The notes under the pieces were generated by a model. It searched no databases. It saw nothing but the letters and a program-made list of their open reading frames with translations, and was not told the DNA's origin. 64,000 bases of DNA, taken from NCBI GenBank assembly GCA_946486375.1, contig CAMLTW010000003.1:184668-248667 (forward strand), written 5' to 3'. This stretch comes from an uncultured Rikenellaceae bacterium (GTDB lineage Bacteria > Bacteroidota > Bacteroidia > Bacteroidales > Rikenellaceae). The first letter of the stretch is position 1, and the number at the start of each line of letters is the position of its first letter. Position numbers and translations under genes: made by a program. Shown piece by piece: positions 17,509 to 26,155 of this stretch.

Positions 17509-17531
17509 CGTTTCCGGCTTTGACCGATGCC

Positions 17532-19595
17532 TTACTTCTCGATCAGTTCGACGCTCCGGCGGATGAACCGGGTCAGGTCTTCTCCTTTGAGCATCCCGTT
17601 GGAAAGCAATGCCAGATCGATCAGCTGTTTGACCAGTTTGTTCCCCTTCCCCGCCTCTTTCAACTGCGTGTTGCGGTCGGTCAGGATGCTTTCGTATTTG
17701 TTGTCCAGATCGGTTTGCAGCTTCTTGTCGTCTTCCGAAATTTCCTCCGGTTTGTCTTTCAACTTGTCGTCGATCATCCGTTTTTCGGAACCGATGCTGT
17801 CGAGTTTGCCGTTCAGCAGGTCGAGCTGTTCGCCCATCTTTTCCTTCACCTGATCCAGCGCTTCGATCACCAGCGGATGGTTGCCGTTCACCACCACGTT
17901 GTAGCTGTCGGGCAACTGACCGTAGAAAGAATACATCCCCCCGCCCATGGCCGACATGTCTTTCATCCGTCGCATGTACTCGTTGCGGGTGATGACTACC
18001 GGCTGCTGGTTCTCATCCATCGGTTCGAAGCTGACCGCATAGCTGACCTTGTCGTTCGACGGCAGTTGCGCCTCGAAAACGGGACGCAGCACGTCCTGCT
18101 GGATCGAGGACAGCGTCATGGAGCGGTTTTCCTGCTTGTCGATCAGCTTGTCCACCACGTCGGAATCCACGCGGACGAAGCGCATGTTCGAATTCCGGTT
18201 TTCGCACCAGCCGATGAAATGGGCATCCAGCTGACCGTCCATCACCAGCACGTCGTATCCTTTCGACCGGGCCGCATCCACGAAACCGTACTGTTCCTGC
18301 GGATCGTTGGTGTACAGGCAAACGATGTTGTTGTTCTTGTCCGTCTGATTTCCCTTGACGAGGTTTTCGTATTCGCCCAGCGTGAAATACTTGTCCTCCG
18401 TATTTTTCACCAGCACGAAGTCGGCCGCTTTTTCGGCGAACTTTTCATCGGTGACGATGCCGTACTGAATGAAAATTTTCAGGTCGTCCCACTTCCGTTC
18501 GAACTCTTCCCGGTCGTTGCTGAAGATTTCCTGCAGGCGGTCGGCCACCTTGCGGGTGATGTAGCCGGAAATTTTCTTCACGTTGGAATCGCTTTGCAGG
18601 TAGCTCCGGGAAACGTTCAGCGGAATGTCCGGCGAGTCGATTACCCCGTGCAGCAGGGTCAGAAATTCGGGCACGATTCCTTCCACCGAATCGGAAACGA
18701 ATACCTGGTTCGAATAGAGCTGGATTTTGTTTTTCTGAATTTCGAAGTTGTTGCGGATCTTCGGGAAATAGAGCACCCCGGTCAGGTGGAACGGATAGTC
18801 GATGTTCAAATGAATGTGGAACAGCGGCTTGTCCGTCATCGGATAGAGTTCCTCATAGAATTTTTCGTAGTCGGCTTCCGTCAGGTCGGCCGGCTTGCGC
18901 ACCCAGATCGGGTTGGTGTCGTTGATGATCCGGTCTTTGTCCGTATCCACGTATTTTCCGTCCTTCCATTCCTGTTCCTTGCCGAACGCGATCGGAATCG
19001 GCAGGAACCGGCAGTACTTGCGCAGGAGCGAAAGAACCCGTTCCTTTTCGGCGAACTCCTTGCTGTCTTCCGCGATGTAGAGAATGATGTCCGTTCCCCG
19101 GTCGTGTTCTTCGTCCAGTTCGGTCATCGTATACTCCGGCGTACCCTCGCATGTCCACCGAACCGTTTTGGCCCCTTCCCGGTAGGAGCGCGTTACGATT
19201 TCCACCTTGTCGGCCACCATGAACGCGGAATAGAAGCCGAGGCCGAAATGCCCGATGATTCCGGTCTGGTTCCGGTATTTCTGCATGAACTCTTCCGCGC
19301 CTGAAAACGCGATCTGGTTGATGTATTTTTCCACCTCTTCGGCCGTCATCCCCACGCCGCGGTCAGTGATTTTCAGGATTCGTTTTTCGGGTTCCGCGCT
19401 GACCCGAATCGTCAGATCGCCCAATTCGCCTTTGTATTCCCCCACCGAAGCGAGCGTCTTCATTTTCTGGGTGGCATCCACCGCATTCGAAACGAGTTCG
19501 CGGAGGAAAATTTCGTGATCGGAATAGAGGAATTTTTTGATGATGGGAAAGATGTTCTCCGTAGTAACCCCGATTTTTCCGCTTTGCGTATCCAT
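17532..19595 (-). CDS. htpG: Molecular chaperone HtpG (Hsp90)
   Basis: 687 residues. HtpG is a dimeric ATP-dependent chaperone of the cytoplasm. The N-terminal GHKL ATPase shows LRELVSNAVDATQKM (N box), ITDRGVGMTAEEV (G1 box) and GHFGLGFYSAFMVADKVEI (G2 box). The middle domain and C-terminal dimerization region follow without breaks. It is longer than E. coli HtpG (624), with extra length in a charged insert near residues 575-640, as is common in Bacteroidota. It is monocistronic, with a terminator after the stop. The 149 bases upstream (19596-19744) show only a partial promoter-like TATCTTGT on the minus strand. Confidence 0.96.
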   Translation of the reverse strand: MDTQSGKIGVTTENIFPIIKKFLYSDHEIFLRELVSNAVDATQKMKTLASVGEYKGELGDLTIRVSAEPEKRILKITDRGVGMTAEEVEKYINQIAFSGAEEFMQKYRNQTGIIGHFGLGFYSAFMVADKVEIVTRSYREGAKTVRWTCEGTPEYTMTELDEEHDRGTDIILYIAEDSKEFAEKERVLSLLRKYCRFLPIPIAFGKEQEWKDGKYVDTDKDRIINDTNPIWVRKPADLTEADYEKFYEELYPMTDKPLFHIHLNIDYPFHLTGVLYFPKIRNNFEIQKNKIQLYSNQVFVSDSVEGIVPEFLTLLHGVIDSPDIPLNVSRSYLQSDSNVKKISGYITRKVADRLQEIFSNDREEFERKWDDLKIFIQYGIVTDEKFAEKAADFVLVKNTEDKYFTLGEYENLVKGNQTDKNNNIVCLYTNDPQEQYGFVDAARSKGYDVLVMDGQLDAHFIGWCENRNSNMRFVRVDSDVVDKLIDKQENRSMTLSSIQQDVLRPVFEAQLPSNDKVSYAVSFEPMDENQQPVVITRNEYMRRMKDMSAMGGGMYSFYGQLPDSYNVVVNGNHPLVIEALDQVKEKMGEQLDLLNGKLDSIGSEKRMIDDKLKDKPEEISEDDKKLQTDLDNKYESILTDRNTQLKEAGKGNKLVKQLIDLALLSNGMLKGEDLTRFIRRSVELIEK

Positions 19596-19744
19596 GACCT
19601 GTCTTTCTTTTTAGGATTGTTTCGTATTGGTTTCCCTTGTAGCCGATCTTCGGCCCAACCCGAATTAACAAGATACGTGCCACCGGAAAAAACCGGACGA
19701 CGTCTGTCATTCTGACAGAAAACCGGGGCAAACAGGGTGACAAA

Positions 19745-20491
19745 TTATCCTTTTCCGAACACGTGACGGGAAGATACGGCCAGCGTAACCGCGCTGATCC
19801 GACAGTTTTCCACGCGGGACAGCAACGTCTCGGCGCAGGAAACGAGGGTGGCTCCCGTTGTTATCACGTCGTCCACCAGCAACAAATGCCGGTTCCGGAA
19901 CCGGTCGGGATTTCGTACGGCGAAAATTCCGTCGACATTCTCCCATCGCTCTTTTTCGCCGCGACGGGTCTGGGTGGGATTATGAGTTTTCCGCACCAGA
20001 TTTCCCCGGCACACTTTCGCTTTTAGTTTTTTTCCCAGACCGAAGGCGAAAATTTCGGCCTGGTTGTAGCCCCGTTTTAGGAACCGGTACGGATGCAGGG
20101 GTACGGGAACGATCAGATCGACGTCTGCATAGTACTCCGACCTTCGCAGTTCCTCTCCGAACCATTCTCCGAAAGCTCGGCTCAGAGACGCTTTCCCTTC
20201 GTACTTGAACCGATGGATCAAGCGGTCATAACCGCTTCCTTTTTGATAATAGAAAAAAGCGGAAGCACGGCAGACGGGAAAAAAATCGCTCAGTCGCTCC
20301 TGCATGGGATTTTCCTGCGTTTTCCACCATCCGGTCAGCGGCATTTCCCACCGGCAGGCGGTGCAAAGGAATCGCTCCCCTTCTTCCAGCACCCGTCCGC
20401 AAACCGGACAACAGGGCGGTACGAAAAGGCGGAACAGGTCTTTCGCCCATTGTTCCGCCTCCGAAGCCAGCCGTTTTGCCGTCCGGTTCAT
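19745..20491 (-). CDS. comF: ComF family phosphoribosyltransferase-like protein
   Basis: 248 residues. The N-terminal zinc-ribbon-like motif has Cys28, Cys31, Cys43 and Cys46 (PVCGR ... CTAC). The C-terminal phosphoribosyltransferase domain includes PVPLHPYRFLKRGYNQAEIF, the TQTRRGEKERWENV stretch and the PRPP-binding loop LLLVDDVITTGATL. ComF/GntX proteins are tied to DNA uptake in competent bacteria, but their enzyme activity is not known and Bacteroidota homologs are widespread. It follows ribH by 34 bases on the same strand. Confidence 0.88.
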   Translation of the reverse strand: MNRTAKRLASEAEQWAKDLFRLFVPPCCPVCGRVLEEGERFLCTACRWEMPLTGWWKTQENPMQERLSDFFPVCRASAFFYYQKGSGYDRLIHRFKYEGKASLSRAFGEWFGEELRRSEYYADVDLIVPVPLHPYRFLKRGYNQAEIFAFGLGKKLKAKVCRGNLVRKTHNPTQTRRGEKERWENVDGIFAVRNPDRFRNRHLLLVDDVITTGATLVSCAETLLSRVENCRISAVTLAVSSRHVFGKG

Positions 20492-20525
20492 GATTCGATT
20501 CCGATCAATATCCGTAGCCCGGCGG

Positions 20526-21050
20526 TCAGTTGACGGTACGGCGGTCTACCGTGGTTTCGTTGGCTTCCATTTCGTTTTGCAGAGCGACCATCTTGATGGC
20601 CGTGGCAGCCGCCTCGTCTCCCTTGTTGCCGAGCCTCCCCCCGGCCCGCTCCAGCGCCTGTTCCAGGTTCTCGGTGGTCAGTACGCCGAAAACGACCGGC
20701 ATGTTCCAGGTCAGCATCAGTTGGGTCGCCCCCTGGGTCACGCCCTGACAGATGAAATCGAAATGACGGGTTTCTCCCTGAATGACGCATCCCAGCACGA
20801 TGACCGCATCGACGTCGGTATATTCGGCGAAAAACTGCGCCCCGAGCGGCAGCTCGAAGGTTCCCGGCACTTTCTTGACGATGATGTCGTTTTCATCGCA
20901 GCCGTATTCCTTCAGGGTGTCTATCGCCCCTTTCAACAACGTTCCGGTGATTTGCCAGTTCCATTCGGCCACCACGATACCGAATTTCATCTCTCTTGCC
21001 GAAGGAACCTCCCCTTCGAAAACCGATAAATTTTTAAGACTCGTTGCCAT
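20526..21050 (-). CDS. ribH: 6,7-dimethyl-8-ribityllumazine synthase
   Basis: 174 residues. RibH condenses 5-amino-6-ribitylaminouracil with dihydroxybutanone phosphate in the penultimate step of riboflavin synthesis and forms a hollow icosahedral or pentameric complex. Diagnostic stretches are VPGTFELPLGAQ, VIVLGCVIQGETRHFDFIC, PVVFGVLTTENLEQALERAGG and GNKGDEAA. The C-terminal tail is about 15 residues longer than in many homologs. It lies after the TPR gene (with a hairpin between) and before comF, a conserved Bacteroidota neighbourhood. No FMN riboswitch is visible upstream. Confidence 0.96.
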   Translation of the reverse strand: MATSLKNLSVFEGEVPSAREMKFGIVVAEWNWQITGTLLKGAIDTLKEYGCDENDIIVKKVPGTFELPLGAQFFAEYTDVDAVIVLGCVIQGETRHFDFICQGVTQGATQLMLTWNMPVVFGVLTTENLEQALERAGGRLGNKGDEAAATAIKMVALQNEMEANETTVDRRTVN

Positions 21051-21082
21051 CTCCGTTGATTCTGAAAAAGTTTGCCTTCATT

Positions 21083-21120
21083 AAAAAAGGTTGCCCGTTC
21101 TTGTTTGCGGCAACCTTTTT
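21083..21120 (-). terminator. Terminator between TPR gene and ribH
   Basis: GGTTGCC / GGCAACC stem (21089-21095 and 21109-21115) flanked by A- and T-runs; on the minus strand a six-T run follows. It may only partly separate the TPR gene from ribH. Confidence 0.75.
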
Positions 21121-21144
21121 CATATCCTGTCCGACACGGGAAAC

Positions 21145-21843
21145 CTACAATTTCTGTTCCACCTGTCCGATGTATTTGTCGATGTCCCGCCATTCCATCG
21201 TTCCGGGATATTCGTTTTTCACCTTCCGGTACCATTCCAGCGCCTTCCCATAGTCGCCCATCTGCTGATAGACCTGCCCTGCTTTTCGGCTGTAGTAGGG
21301 AGCCGTCACCTGATTGTCATTGATGGAAACGGCCTTTTCATACATCTTCACCCCTTTTTCCAGGTCGCCCATCTGAATATAGGCATCTCCCGTGAGCCCC
21401 GCATTCATGGCGTTGATCAGCTGCGCCGGTATCCCTTTGGCATCCTTGTAGCGGTCGAAGTATTTCACGGCTTCCTGATACTGACCCAGCCGCAGATAAC
21501 ACTGTCCCGCATAATGCCGGGCCAGATTCCCGCTGGGCGTGGAACCGTACTTGTCCACGATCTGAAGAAACCCCTGAGCGTTCCCGTCTCCGTTGAGCGC
21601 CAGCTCGAACGAATCGGCGGCGAAATAATTCTGGGCCTGGAACATGGCCGTAGCCGCTTTTTCCTGACGGGGCCCCACATAGAGGTATTTATAGGCGAAG
21701 AATCCCCCTACCACAATGACGACAGCCGCCAGAATGCCCAGCAGCAGTTTGCCGTTCTCCCGGATAAACATTTCCGTTCTGCCGATGGCCGATTCGATGA
21801 CCACTTCCGGATCCGCCTTCACCTGATGTTTCTTCTGAACCAT
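21145..21843 (-). CDS. TPR membrane protein (YfgM-like)
   Basis: 232 residues. A cytoplasmic N-terminal stretch of about 30 residues is followed by one membrane helix (about 33-55, LLLGILAAVVIVVGGFFAYKY), then a mostly helical outer domain with tetratricopeptide repeats (for example LARHYAGQCYLRLGQYQEAVKYF and GDAYIQMGDLEKGVKMYEKA). The arrangement resembles YfgM, an ancillary factor of the SecYEG translocon, and it is conserved beside ribH and recF in Bacteroidota. The precise role is not known. A TAnnTTTG box lies at 21879-21886. Confidence 0.82.
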   Translation of the reverse strand: MVQKKHQVKADPEVVIESAIGRTEMFIRENGKLLLGILAAVVIVVGGFFAYKYLYVGPRQEKAATAMFQAQNYFAADSFELALNGDGNAQGFLQIVDKYGSTPSGNLARHYAGQCYLRLGQYQEAVKYFDRYKDAKGIPAQLINAMNAGLTGDAYIQMGDLEKGVKMYEKAVSINDNQVTAPYYSRKAGQVYQQMGDYGKALEWYRKVKNEYPGTMEWRDIDKYIGQVEQKL

Positions 21844-21878
21844 AGTATCGTTTGAATTACTGTTTTTTTAATTTCATG

Positions 21879-21886
21879 CAAAAGTA
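21879..21886 (-). promoter_or_regulatory. -7 box (TACTTTTG) for the TPR gene
   Basis: Minus-strand TACTTTTG 36 bases upstream of the TPR start. A clear TTTG -33 box is not seen at the expected spacing. Confidence 0.55.
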
Positions 21887-21940
21887 AACCTTTTTGGTAA
21901 ATAACATGCTCCTTTACCGAAAAAATCGCTTTTTTATCGT

Positions 21941-21948
21941 TACTTTTG
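21941..21948 (+). promoter_or_regulatory. -7 box (TACTTTTG) for recF
   Basis: Plus-strand TACTTTTG, giving a leader of about 90 bases before recF. It is divergent from the TPR promoter 55 bases away. No good -33 box is seen. Confidence 0.55.
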
Positions 21949-22044
21949 TTGTGTCCCGCCAAACCGGAAAAGGAGAGAAACGGCTGACGGAAAACGGATT
22001 GAAAACGGTTTGCCGAAGGGATCCGCCATTTTTAGGGTTACAAT

Positions 22045-23151
22045 ATGTATCTGCAAAAACTGACACTGGTCAATTTCAAGAATATTTCACAGGCCGATCT
22101 TGCCTTTTCCCGCAAACTGAACTGTTTCGTGGGGGGAAACGGAGCTGGAAAGACCAACATCATCGACGCCATCCATTACCTGTCGATGTGCAAAAGCGCC
22201 TTCAACCTGACCGACGGACAGAGCGTCATGCACGGCTGCGATTTTTTCGTGGCCGAGGGACAGTATGTGCTGGGAGAAGACCGGAGAGAAAACATCTGCT
22301 GCGGGTTTCGACGCAACGGGGGGAAAACGCTCAAACGCAACGGGAAGGAATACGAAAAACTTTCGGAGCATATCGGACTGCTGCCCGTCGTTCTGGTATC
22401 CCCGGCGGATACGTCCCTGATTCATGAATCGGGGGACGAGCGCCGACGGTACCTCAACACCCTCCTTTCGCAGTTGGACCGGGAATACCTTTCGTCCCTG
22501 ATCCGGTACAATCATGTGCTCGCCGAGCGAAACCGGCTGCTGAAGCAGGCGATCCCTCCCGAAGCGGGGGAACTGCTCGAAGTACTGGATGAGCAACTCG
22601 TTCGGTTCGGAAACATCCTGTACGAAAAGCGGAAGGCGTTGATCGAAAAGCTCACTCCGGTGGCGGAGAAATACTATGCCGTGCTTTCGGACGATCGGGA
22701 AACGATCGGGCTGTCGTATAAATCCGACCTGAACGACATGCCGTTCGGGGAAACGCTCCGGAATGCCAGAGAACGGGATCGGGTGCTTCAGCATACGACT
22801 ACGGGCATCCACCGCGACGACATCCGGATGAGCATCGGGGGACACGCTCTGCGCAAATACGGCTCGCAGGGGCAGCAGAAGTCTTTCCTGGTAGCGCTCA
22901 GGCTGGCGCAGTTCGAAATCATCTTTTCCGAATGCGGATACAAACCGCTCCTGTTGCTGGACGACATTTTCGACAAGCTGGACATGCAGCGGGTGGAGCG
23001 GCTGATCCGGCTGGTGTCCGATCAGCGGTTCGGGCAGATTTTCATCACGGACAGCAACAAGGTCAGGCTCGATCTGATTCTGGGCAACATCGAACGGGAA
23101 TACAAACTTTTCAACGTGGAAAACGGAACCATCCGGGAGGAACAGGCATGA
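22045..23151 (+). CDS. recF: DNA repair and recombination protein RecF
   Basis: 368 residues, standard length. RecF is an SMC-like ATPase that with RecO and RecR loads RecA onto gapped DNA. Visible motifs: the Walker A loop GGNGAGKT at residues 30-37, the RecF start MYLQKLTLVNFKNI, the ABC signature region KYGSQGQQKSFLVALRLAQ, and Walker B LLLLDDIFDKLD near residue 308. The stop overlaps the start of the DUF721 gene (ATGA). Confidence 0.97.
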   Translation: MYLQKLTLVNFKNISQADLAFSRKLNCFVGGNGAGKTNIIDAIHYLSMCKSAFNLTDGQSVMHGCDFFVAEGQYVLGEDRRENICCGFRRNGGKTLKRNGKEYEKLSEHIGLLPVVLVSPADTSLIHESGDERRRYLNTLLSQLDREYLSSLIRYNHVLAERNRLLKQAIPPEAGELLEVLDEQLVRFGNILYEKRKALIEKLTPVAEKYYAVLSDDRETIGLSYKSDLNDMPFGETLRNARERDRVLQHTTTGIHRDDIRMSIGGHALRKYGSQGQQKSFLVALRLAQFEIIFSECGYKPLLLLDDIFDKLDMQRVERLIRLVSDQRFGQIFITDSNKVRLDLILGNIEREYKLFNVENGTIREEQA

Positions 23152-23441
23152 GAAGAACGGAACCGACCCGCATCGGGGAGATCATGGGCGAATATTTCCG
23201 GGAACATCCCCGGCTTTCCAAACTGCAGACGGAAGGACGCGCCATCGAAGCGTTCCGGGAAGCGGTCGGGGAAAGAATCGCATCGTGCATCACCCGCATT
23301 CAGGTCTATCAGGGGCGAATGTTCGTCCATATGGATTCGGCGATCGTCCGGCATGAGATTTTCATGCGGCGTACGGCGCTGACCCGGCAGGTGAACGCCC
23401 TGCTGGGCGCTCCCGTGATCCGGACGATCATTGTAAAATAA
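23148..23441 (+). CDS. DciA-like DUF721 protein
   Basis: 97 residues with the DUF721 (DciA) core: the helical start and the beta-strand segment IQVYQGRMFVHMDSAIVRHEI, then RTALTRQVNALLGAPVIRTIIVK. DciA proteins help load the replicative helicase DnaB in bacteria that lack DnaC or DnaI (family knowledge). This is a short form without the long disordered tail of other phyla. Coupling to recF by an ATGA overlap fits a replication or repair role. Confidence 0.85.
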   Translation: MRRTEPTRIGEIMGEYFREHPRLSKLQTEGRAIEAFREAVGERIASCITRIQVYQGRMFVHMDSAIVRHEIFMRRTALTRQVNALLGAPVIRTIIVK

Positions 23442-23513
23442 GCGGTTGCCGATGGCCGTTGCATAATTATTGAGGAGCGGGAACGGAGTGGAGAAGATTA
23501 TCGAATAAAGTAT

Positions 23514-23521
23514 TAAATTTG
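23514..23521 (+). promoter_or_regulatory. -7 box (TAAATTTG) for cysQ
   Basis: TAAATTTG 16 bases before the cysQ start, the usual distance for a short Bacteroidota leader. Confidence 0.6.
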
Positions 23522-23537
23522 TAAAAAAATTCCCGGG

Positions 23538-24377
23538 ATGCTTCAGAGAGAACAGATCGATTTTTTGCTGACCAACGCCTATAACGCTTCTATCCGTGCC
23601 GGGGCGAAAGTCATGGAAATTTATCGCAGCGACGACTTCAACATCAACCTCAAGTCGGACAGCACTCCGATCACCCTGGCCGACCGGGAAGCCCACGCCC
23701 TGATCAAGAATTTCCTCGGCCGCACCCGCATTCCGCTGATGAGCGAAGAGGGCCGCAACATGCTGTACGAAGAGCGGTGCCACTGGGATTTGTTCTGGCT
23801 GATCGACCCGCTGGACGGCACGAAGGAATTCATCAAGCGCAACGGGGAATTCACCATCAACATCGCTCTGATGGTGGATAACGTTCCTTCGATGGGGGTG
23901 GTTTATGTGCCCTGTTTCAACAAGATTTATTTCGCCGATCCGGAACGCGGCGCCTTCAGCAAAGAGAACGTCGTTCCGGATGAAGCGGCTGATTTCGGTA
24001 TCGCCGAAATTTACGCTTCCGCCCGGAAACTGCCGGCGATCGAACGGAAGAACGGCCCGGTGCGAATCGTCATCAGCCGTTCGCACGTTTCTCCGGAAAC
24101 CCATCACTTCATCGAGCTGATGAAAATGAAGCACGGGGAAAACGTGACGGTGATCGAACGGGGCAGCTCCATGAAATTCTGCATGGTAGCGGAAGGGGAA
24201 GCGGACTATTATGTGAGGACTACCCGTACGTTCGAATGGGACACGGCGGCGGGGGATGCCATTGCCACGACCGCCGGCGCGCGAACGATCGACCTGAACC
24301 AAGAAACCCTCCGGTACAACAAGACGGATTTGCAGAATCCGTTTTTCGTCTGCCGGAGCAAATTTATAGAAGACTGA
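23538..24377 (+). CDS. cysQ: 3'(2'),5'-bisphosphate nucleotidase CysQ
   Basis: 279 residues of the inositol monophosphatase superfamily. CysQ dephosphorylates the adenosine 3',5'-bisphosphate left by sulfate assimilation or coenzyme A-type transfers. Metal-binding signatures are DPLDGTKEFIKRNGEFTINI and EWDTAAGDAIATTAGA; KSDSTPITLADREAH and MSEEG are also present. DGTKEF separates CysQ from plain inositol phosphatases. It has its own promoter, and mgsA begins one base after its stop, so they form an operon. Confidence 0.94.
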   Translation: MLQREQIDFLLTNAYNASIRAGAKVMEIYRSDDFNINLKSDSTPITLADREAHALIKNFLGRTRIPLMSEEGRNMLYEERCHWDLFWLIDPLDGTKEFIKRNGEFTINIALMVDNVPSMGVVYVPCFNKIYFADPERGAFSKENVVPDEAADFGIAEIYASARKLPAIERKNGPVRIVISRSHVSPETHHFIELMKMKHGENVTVIERGSSMKFCMVAEGEADYYVRTTRTFEWDTAAGDAIATTAGARTIDLNQETLRYNKTDLQNPFFVCRSKFIED

Positions 24378-24378
24378 T

Positions 24379-24867
24379 ATGGAGTTGGAAGACAAAAAAT
24401 TCGCCCGGAAGCGGATCGCTCTGGTGGCGCACGACAACATGAAACACGACCTGGCGGAATGGGTGGACTGGAACTGGGAAATCCTGCTGAGGCATCACCT
24501 GATCTGCACGGGAACGACCGGGAAAATGGTGGCGGCTACCCTGATGGAAAAACGGAACAACGACCACTCCCGTTTCGATATCACCATGCTGAAATCGGGT
24601 CCGCTGGGCGGGGATCAGCAGTTGGGCGCCCTGATCGCCGAAGGCGAGATCGACATGGTGGTTTTCTTCTGGGATCCGATGATGGCGCAGCCGCACGACG
24701 TGGATGTGAAGGCGTTGCTGCGGATCGCCAGCGTGTATAACGTTCCGATGGCGATCAACCGTTCGACCGCCGATTTTCTGATCTCCTCCCCGCTGTTCAC
24801 CTGCGAATACATGCCGGTGGTGAAGGATTACCGGTCCTATATCGAAAGAACGCTGGAACAAAAGTAG
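24379..24867 (+). CDS. mgsA: Methylglyoxal synthase
   Basis: 162 residues. MgsA turns dihydroxyacetone phosphate into methylglyoxal and phosphate, a bypass relieving phosphate or sugar-phosphate stress. Active-site stretches are VAHDNMKHDLAEW, TGTTG, LKSGPLGGDQQLGALI with the catalytic Asp (GGDQQ), and FFWDPMMAQPHDVDVKALLR. It is coupled to cysQ by a one-base gap. The next gene is 91 bases on, past an inverted-repeat region. Confidence 0.95.
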   Translation: MELEDKKFARKRIALVAHDNMKHDLAEWVDWNWEILLRHHLICTGTTGKMVAATLMEKRNNDHSRFDITMLKSGPLGGDQQLGALIAEGEIDMVVFFWDPMMAQPHDVDVKALLRIASVYNVPMAINRSTADFLISSPLFTCEYMPVVKDYRSYIERTLEQK

Positions 24868-24933
24868 CGACAGGGGAACGCTTCCTGTTTTGCGGAAACG
24901 GGTCCCATGCATGTCGTTTCCGGAAAGCGTCGC
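24867..24933. repeat. Extended inverted repeat between mgsA and the ureohydrolase gene
   Basis: CGGAAACG at 24893-24900 pairs with CGTTTCCG at 24915-24922. Outside it ACGCTT and AAGCGT, and further out GCGAC and GTCGC, can also pair in part. No T-run follows, so it is not a standard terminator; it could be a processing or leader structure for the downstream gene. Confidence 0.35.
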
Positions 24934-24958
24934 TTGTGCAATTAACGGATAATATCGT

Positions 24959-25999
24959 ATGGCCGAATATAATCCCAATAACGTCAGCATCCCCAATGGC
25001 AATTATTTCGGTATGCCGTTCACCCCGGAAGAATCGGACATCGTGCTGATTTCGGTGCCGTGGGATGTCACCACTTCCTATCGTCCCGGCACGTCCAAAG
25101 GGCCCGATGCCATGCTGGACGCTTCGCTTCAGCTGGACATGTACGATTTTCACAATCCCGGCGGCTGGAAACGCGGGATCGGCACGCTGGAAATCGACTA
25201 TTCCATCCTGGACACGAGCCGCAAGCTGAGGGAAGAGGCTGAAAAAGTAATCATTCACCTCGAATCGGGCGGCACCCCGGAGGAAGAATACGCCCGGAAA
25301 AAACTCCGGAAAATCAACGAAGCCTCGCAGCACCTCAACGAATGGCTCTACGAGGAAAGCCGACGGTGGATGAAGGCGGGAAAGCTGGTGGGCGTCGTGG
25401 GAGGCGATCACAGCGTGCCGCTGGGTCATATCCGTGCCGTGGCCGATCAGGAAGGGGAAATCGGCATCCTTCACGTCGACGCCCATGCCGACCTGCGCAA
25501 GGCTTATGAAGGGTTCGTCCACTCCCATGCTTCCATCATGTATAACGCATTGGAACTCGTGTCCGGCGTGAAGAAGCTGGTTCAGGTAGCCGTACGGGAC
25601 GTGTGCGAAGACGAAATGCAGCGAATCGCCTCGGACGGACGCATCCGATGCTTCACGGATCACGAACTGACGGAAAGCCGCATGAACGGTACGGGGTGGA
25701 ACGAACAATGCAACACCATCGTGGCGGAACTGCCGGACAAGGTATATGTCAGTTTCGACATCGACGGGCTTTCGCCGGAAAACTGTCCGCACACGGGAAC
25801 TCCGGTGCCGGGGGGGCTTGCATTCAACGATGCGGTGTGGCTGCTGGGAAAGATCGCCACTACCGGCCGGCGGATCGTGGGATTCGACCTGTGCGAGGTG
25901 GCTCCGGGAAACAACGACGACTGGGATGCCAACATGGGGGCCCGGATGCTTTACAAATTGTGCAATTTGACTTTGTTGACGAATCCCCGTCCCGAGTAA
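24959..25999 (+). CDS. Arginase/agmatinase-family ureohydrolase
   Basis: 346 residues with the binuclear manganese site of the ureohydrolase superfamily: GGDHS, DAHADLR and SFDIDGL are all intact. The family covers arginase, agmatinase, formiminoglutamase and guanidino-acid hydrolases. The N-terminus (about 60 residues) is not that of E. coli SpeB. This longer form is common in Bacteroidota, where annotation varies between agmatinase and arginase. Without neighbours for polyamine synthesis the substrate remains open. No TAnnTTTG box is evident upstream. Confidence 0.85.
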   Translation: MAEYNPNNVSIPNGNYFGMPFTPEESDIVLISVPWDVTTSYRPGTSKGPDAMLDASLQLDMYDFHNPGGWKRGIGTLEIDYSILDTSRKLREEAEKVIIHLESGGTPEEEYARKKLRKINEASQHLNEWLYEESRRWMKAGKLVGVVGGDHSVPLGHIRAVADQEGEIGILHVDAHADLRKAYEGFVHSHASIMYNALELVSGVKKLVQVAVRDVCEDEMQRIASDGRIRCFTDHELTESRMNGTGWNEQCNTIVAELPDKVYVSFDIDGLSPENCPHTGTPVPGGLAFNDAVWLLGKIATTGRRIVGFDLCEVAPGNNDDWDANMGARMLYKLCNLTLLTNPRPE

Positions 26000-26009
26000 G
26001 AACTACATT

Positions 26010-26144
26010 TTGTTCTTTCGGCCCCCTACTCTTTGGGGGATTGGCCGGAATTGTCTTGTGTTGCTGGCTCTTTTTCTTCTTCTCGTCCTGTTTTGCGGAA
26101 TTGGTCTGCCCGGACTTTTAGAAAGTACGTGTGGATCTAAATAA
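26010..26144 (+). CDS. Possible small membrane peptide, TTG start
   Basis: A 44-codon open frame that starts with TTG and ends 11 bases before the next lipoprotein gene. It would encode a basic, Trp-containing head, one very hydrophobic stretch (CLVLLALFLLLVLFC, about residues 19-33) and a short tail ending CGSK. I recognise no family. The T-rich DNA alone could produce this by chance, and a CCCCC/GGGGG hairpin sits in its first third. Treat it as a weak candidate for a leader or membrane micropeptide. Confidence 0.2.
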   Translation: MFFRPPTLWGIGRNCLVLLALFLLLVLFCGIGLPGLLESTCGSK

Positions 26145-26155
26145 GAATCGACCCT

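Noticed and set aside
17520-19304. 594-codon open frame opposite htpG
   Set aside because: Antisense to a complete HtpG; composition (repeated His, Val, Phe) is that of a mirror frame.
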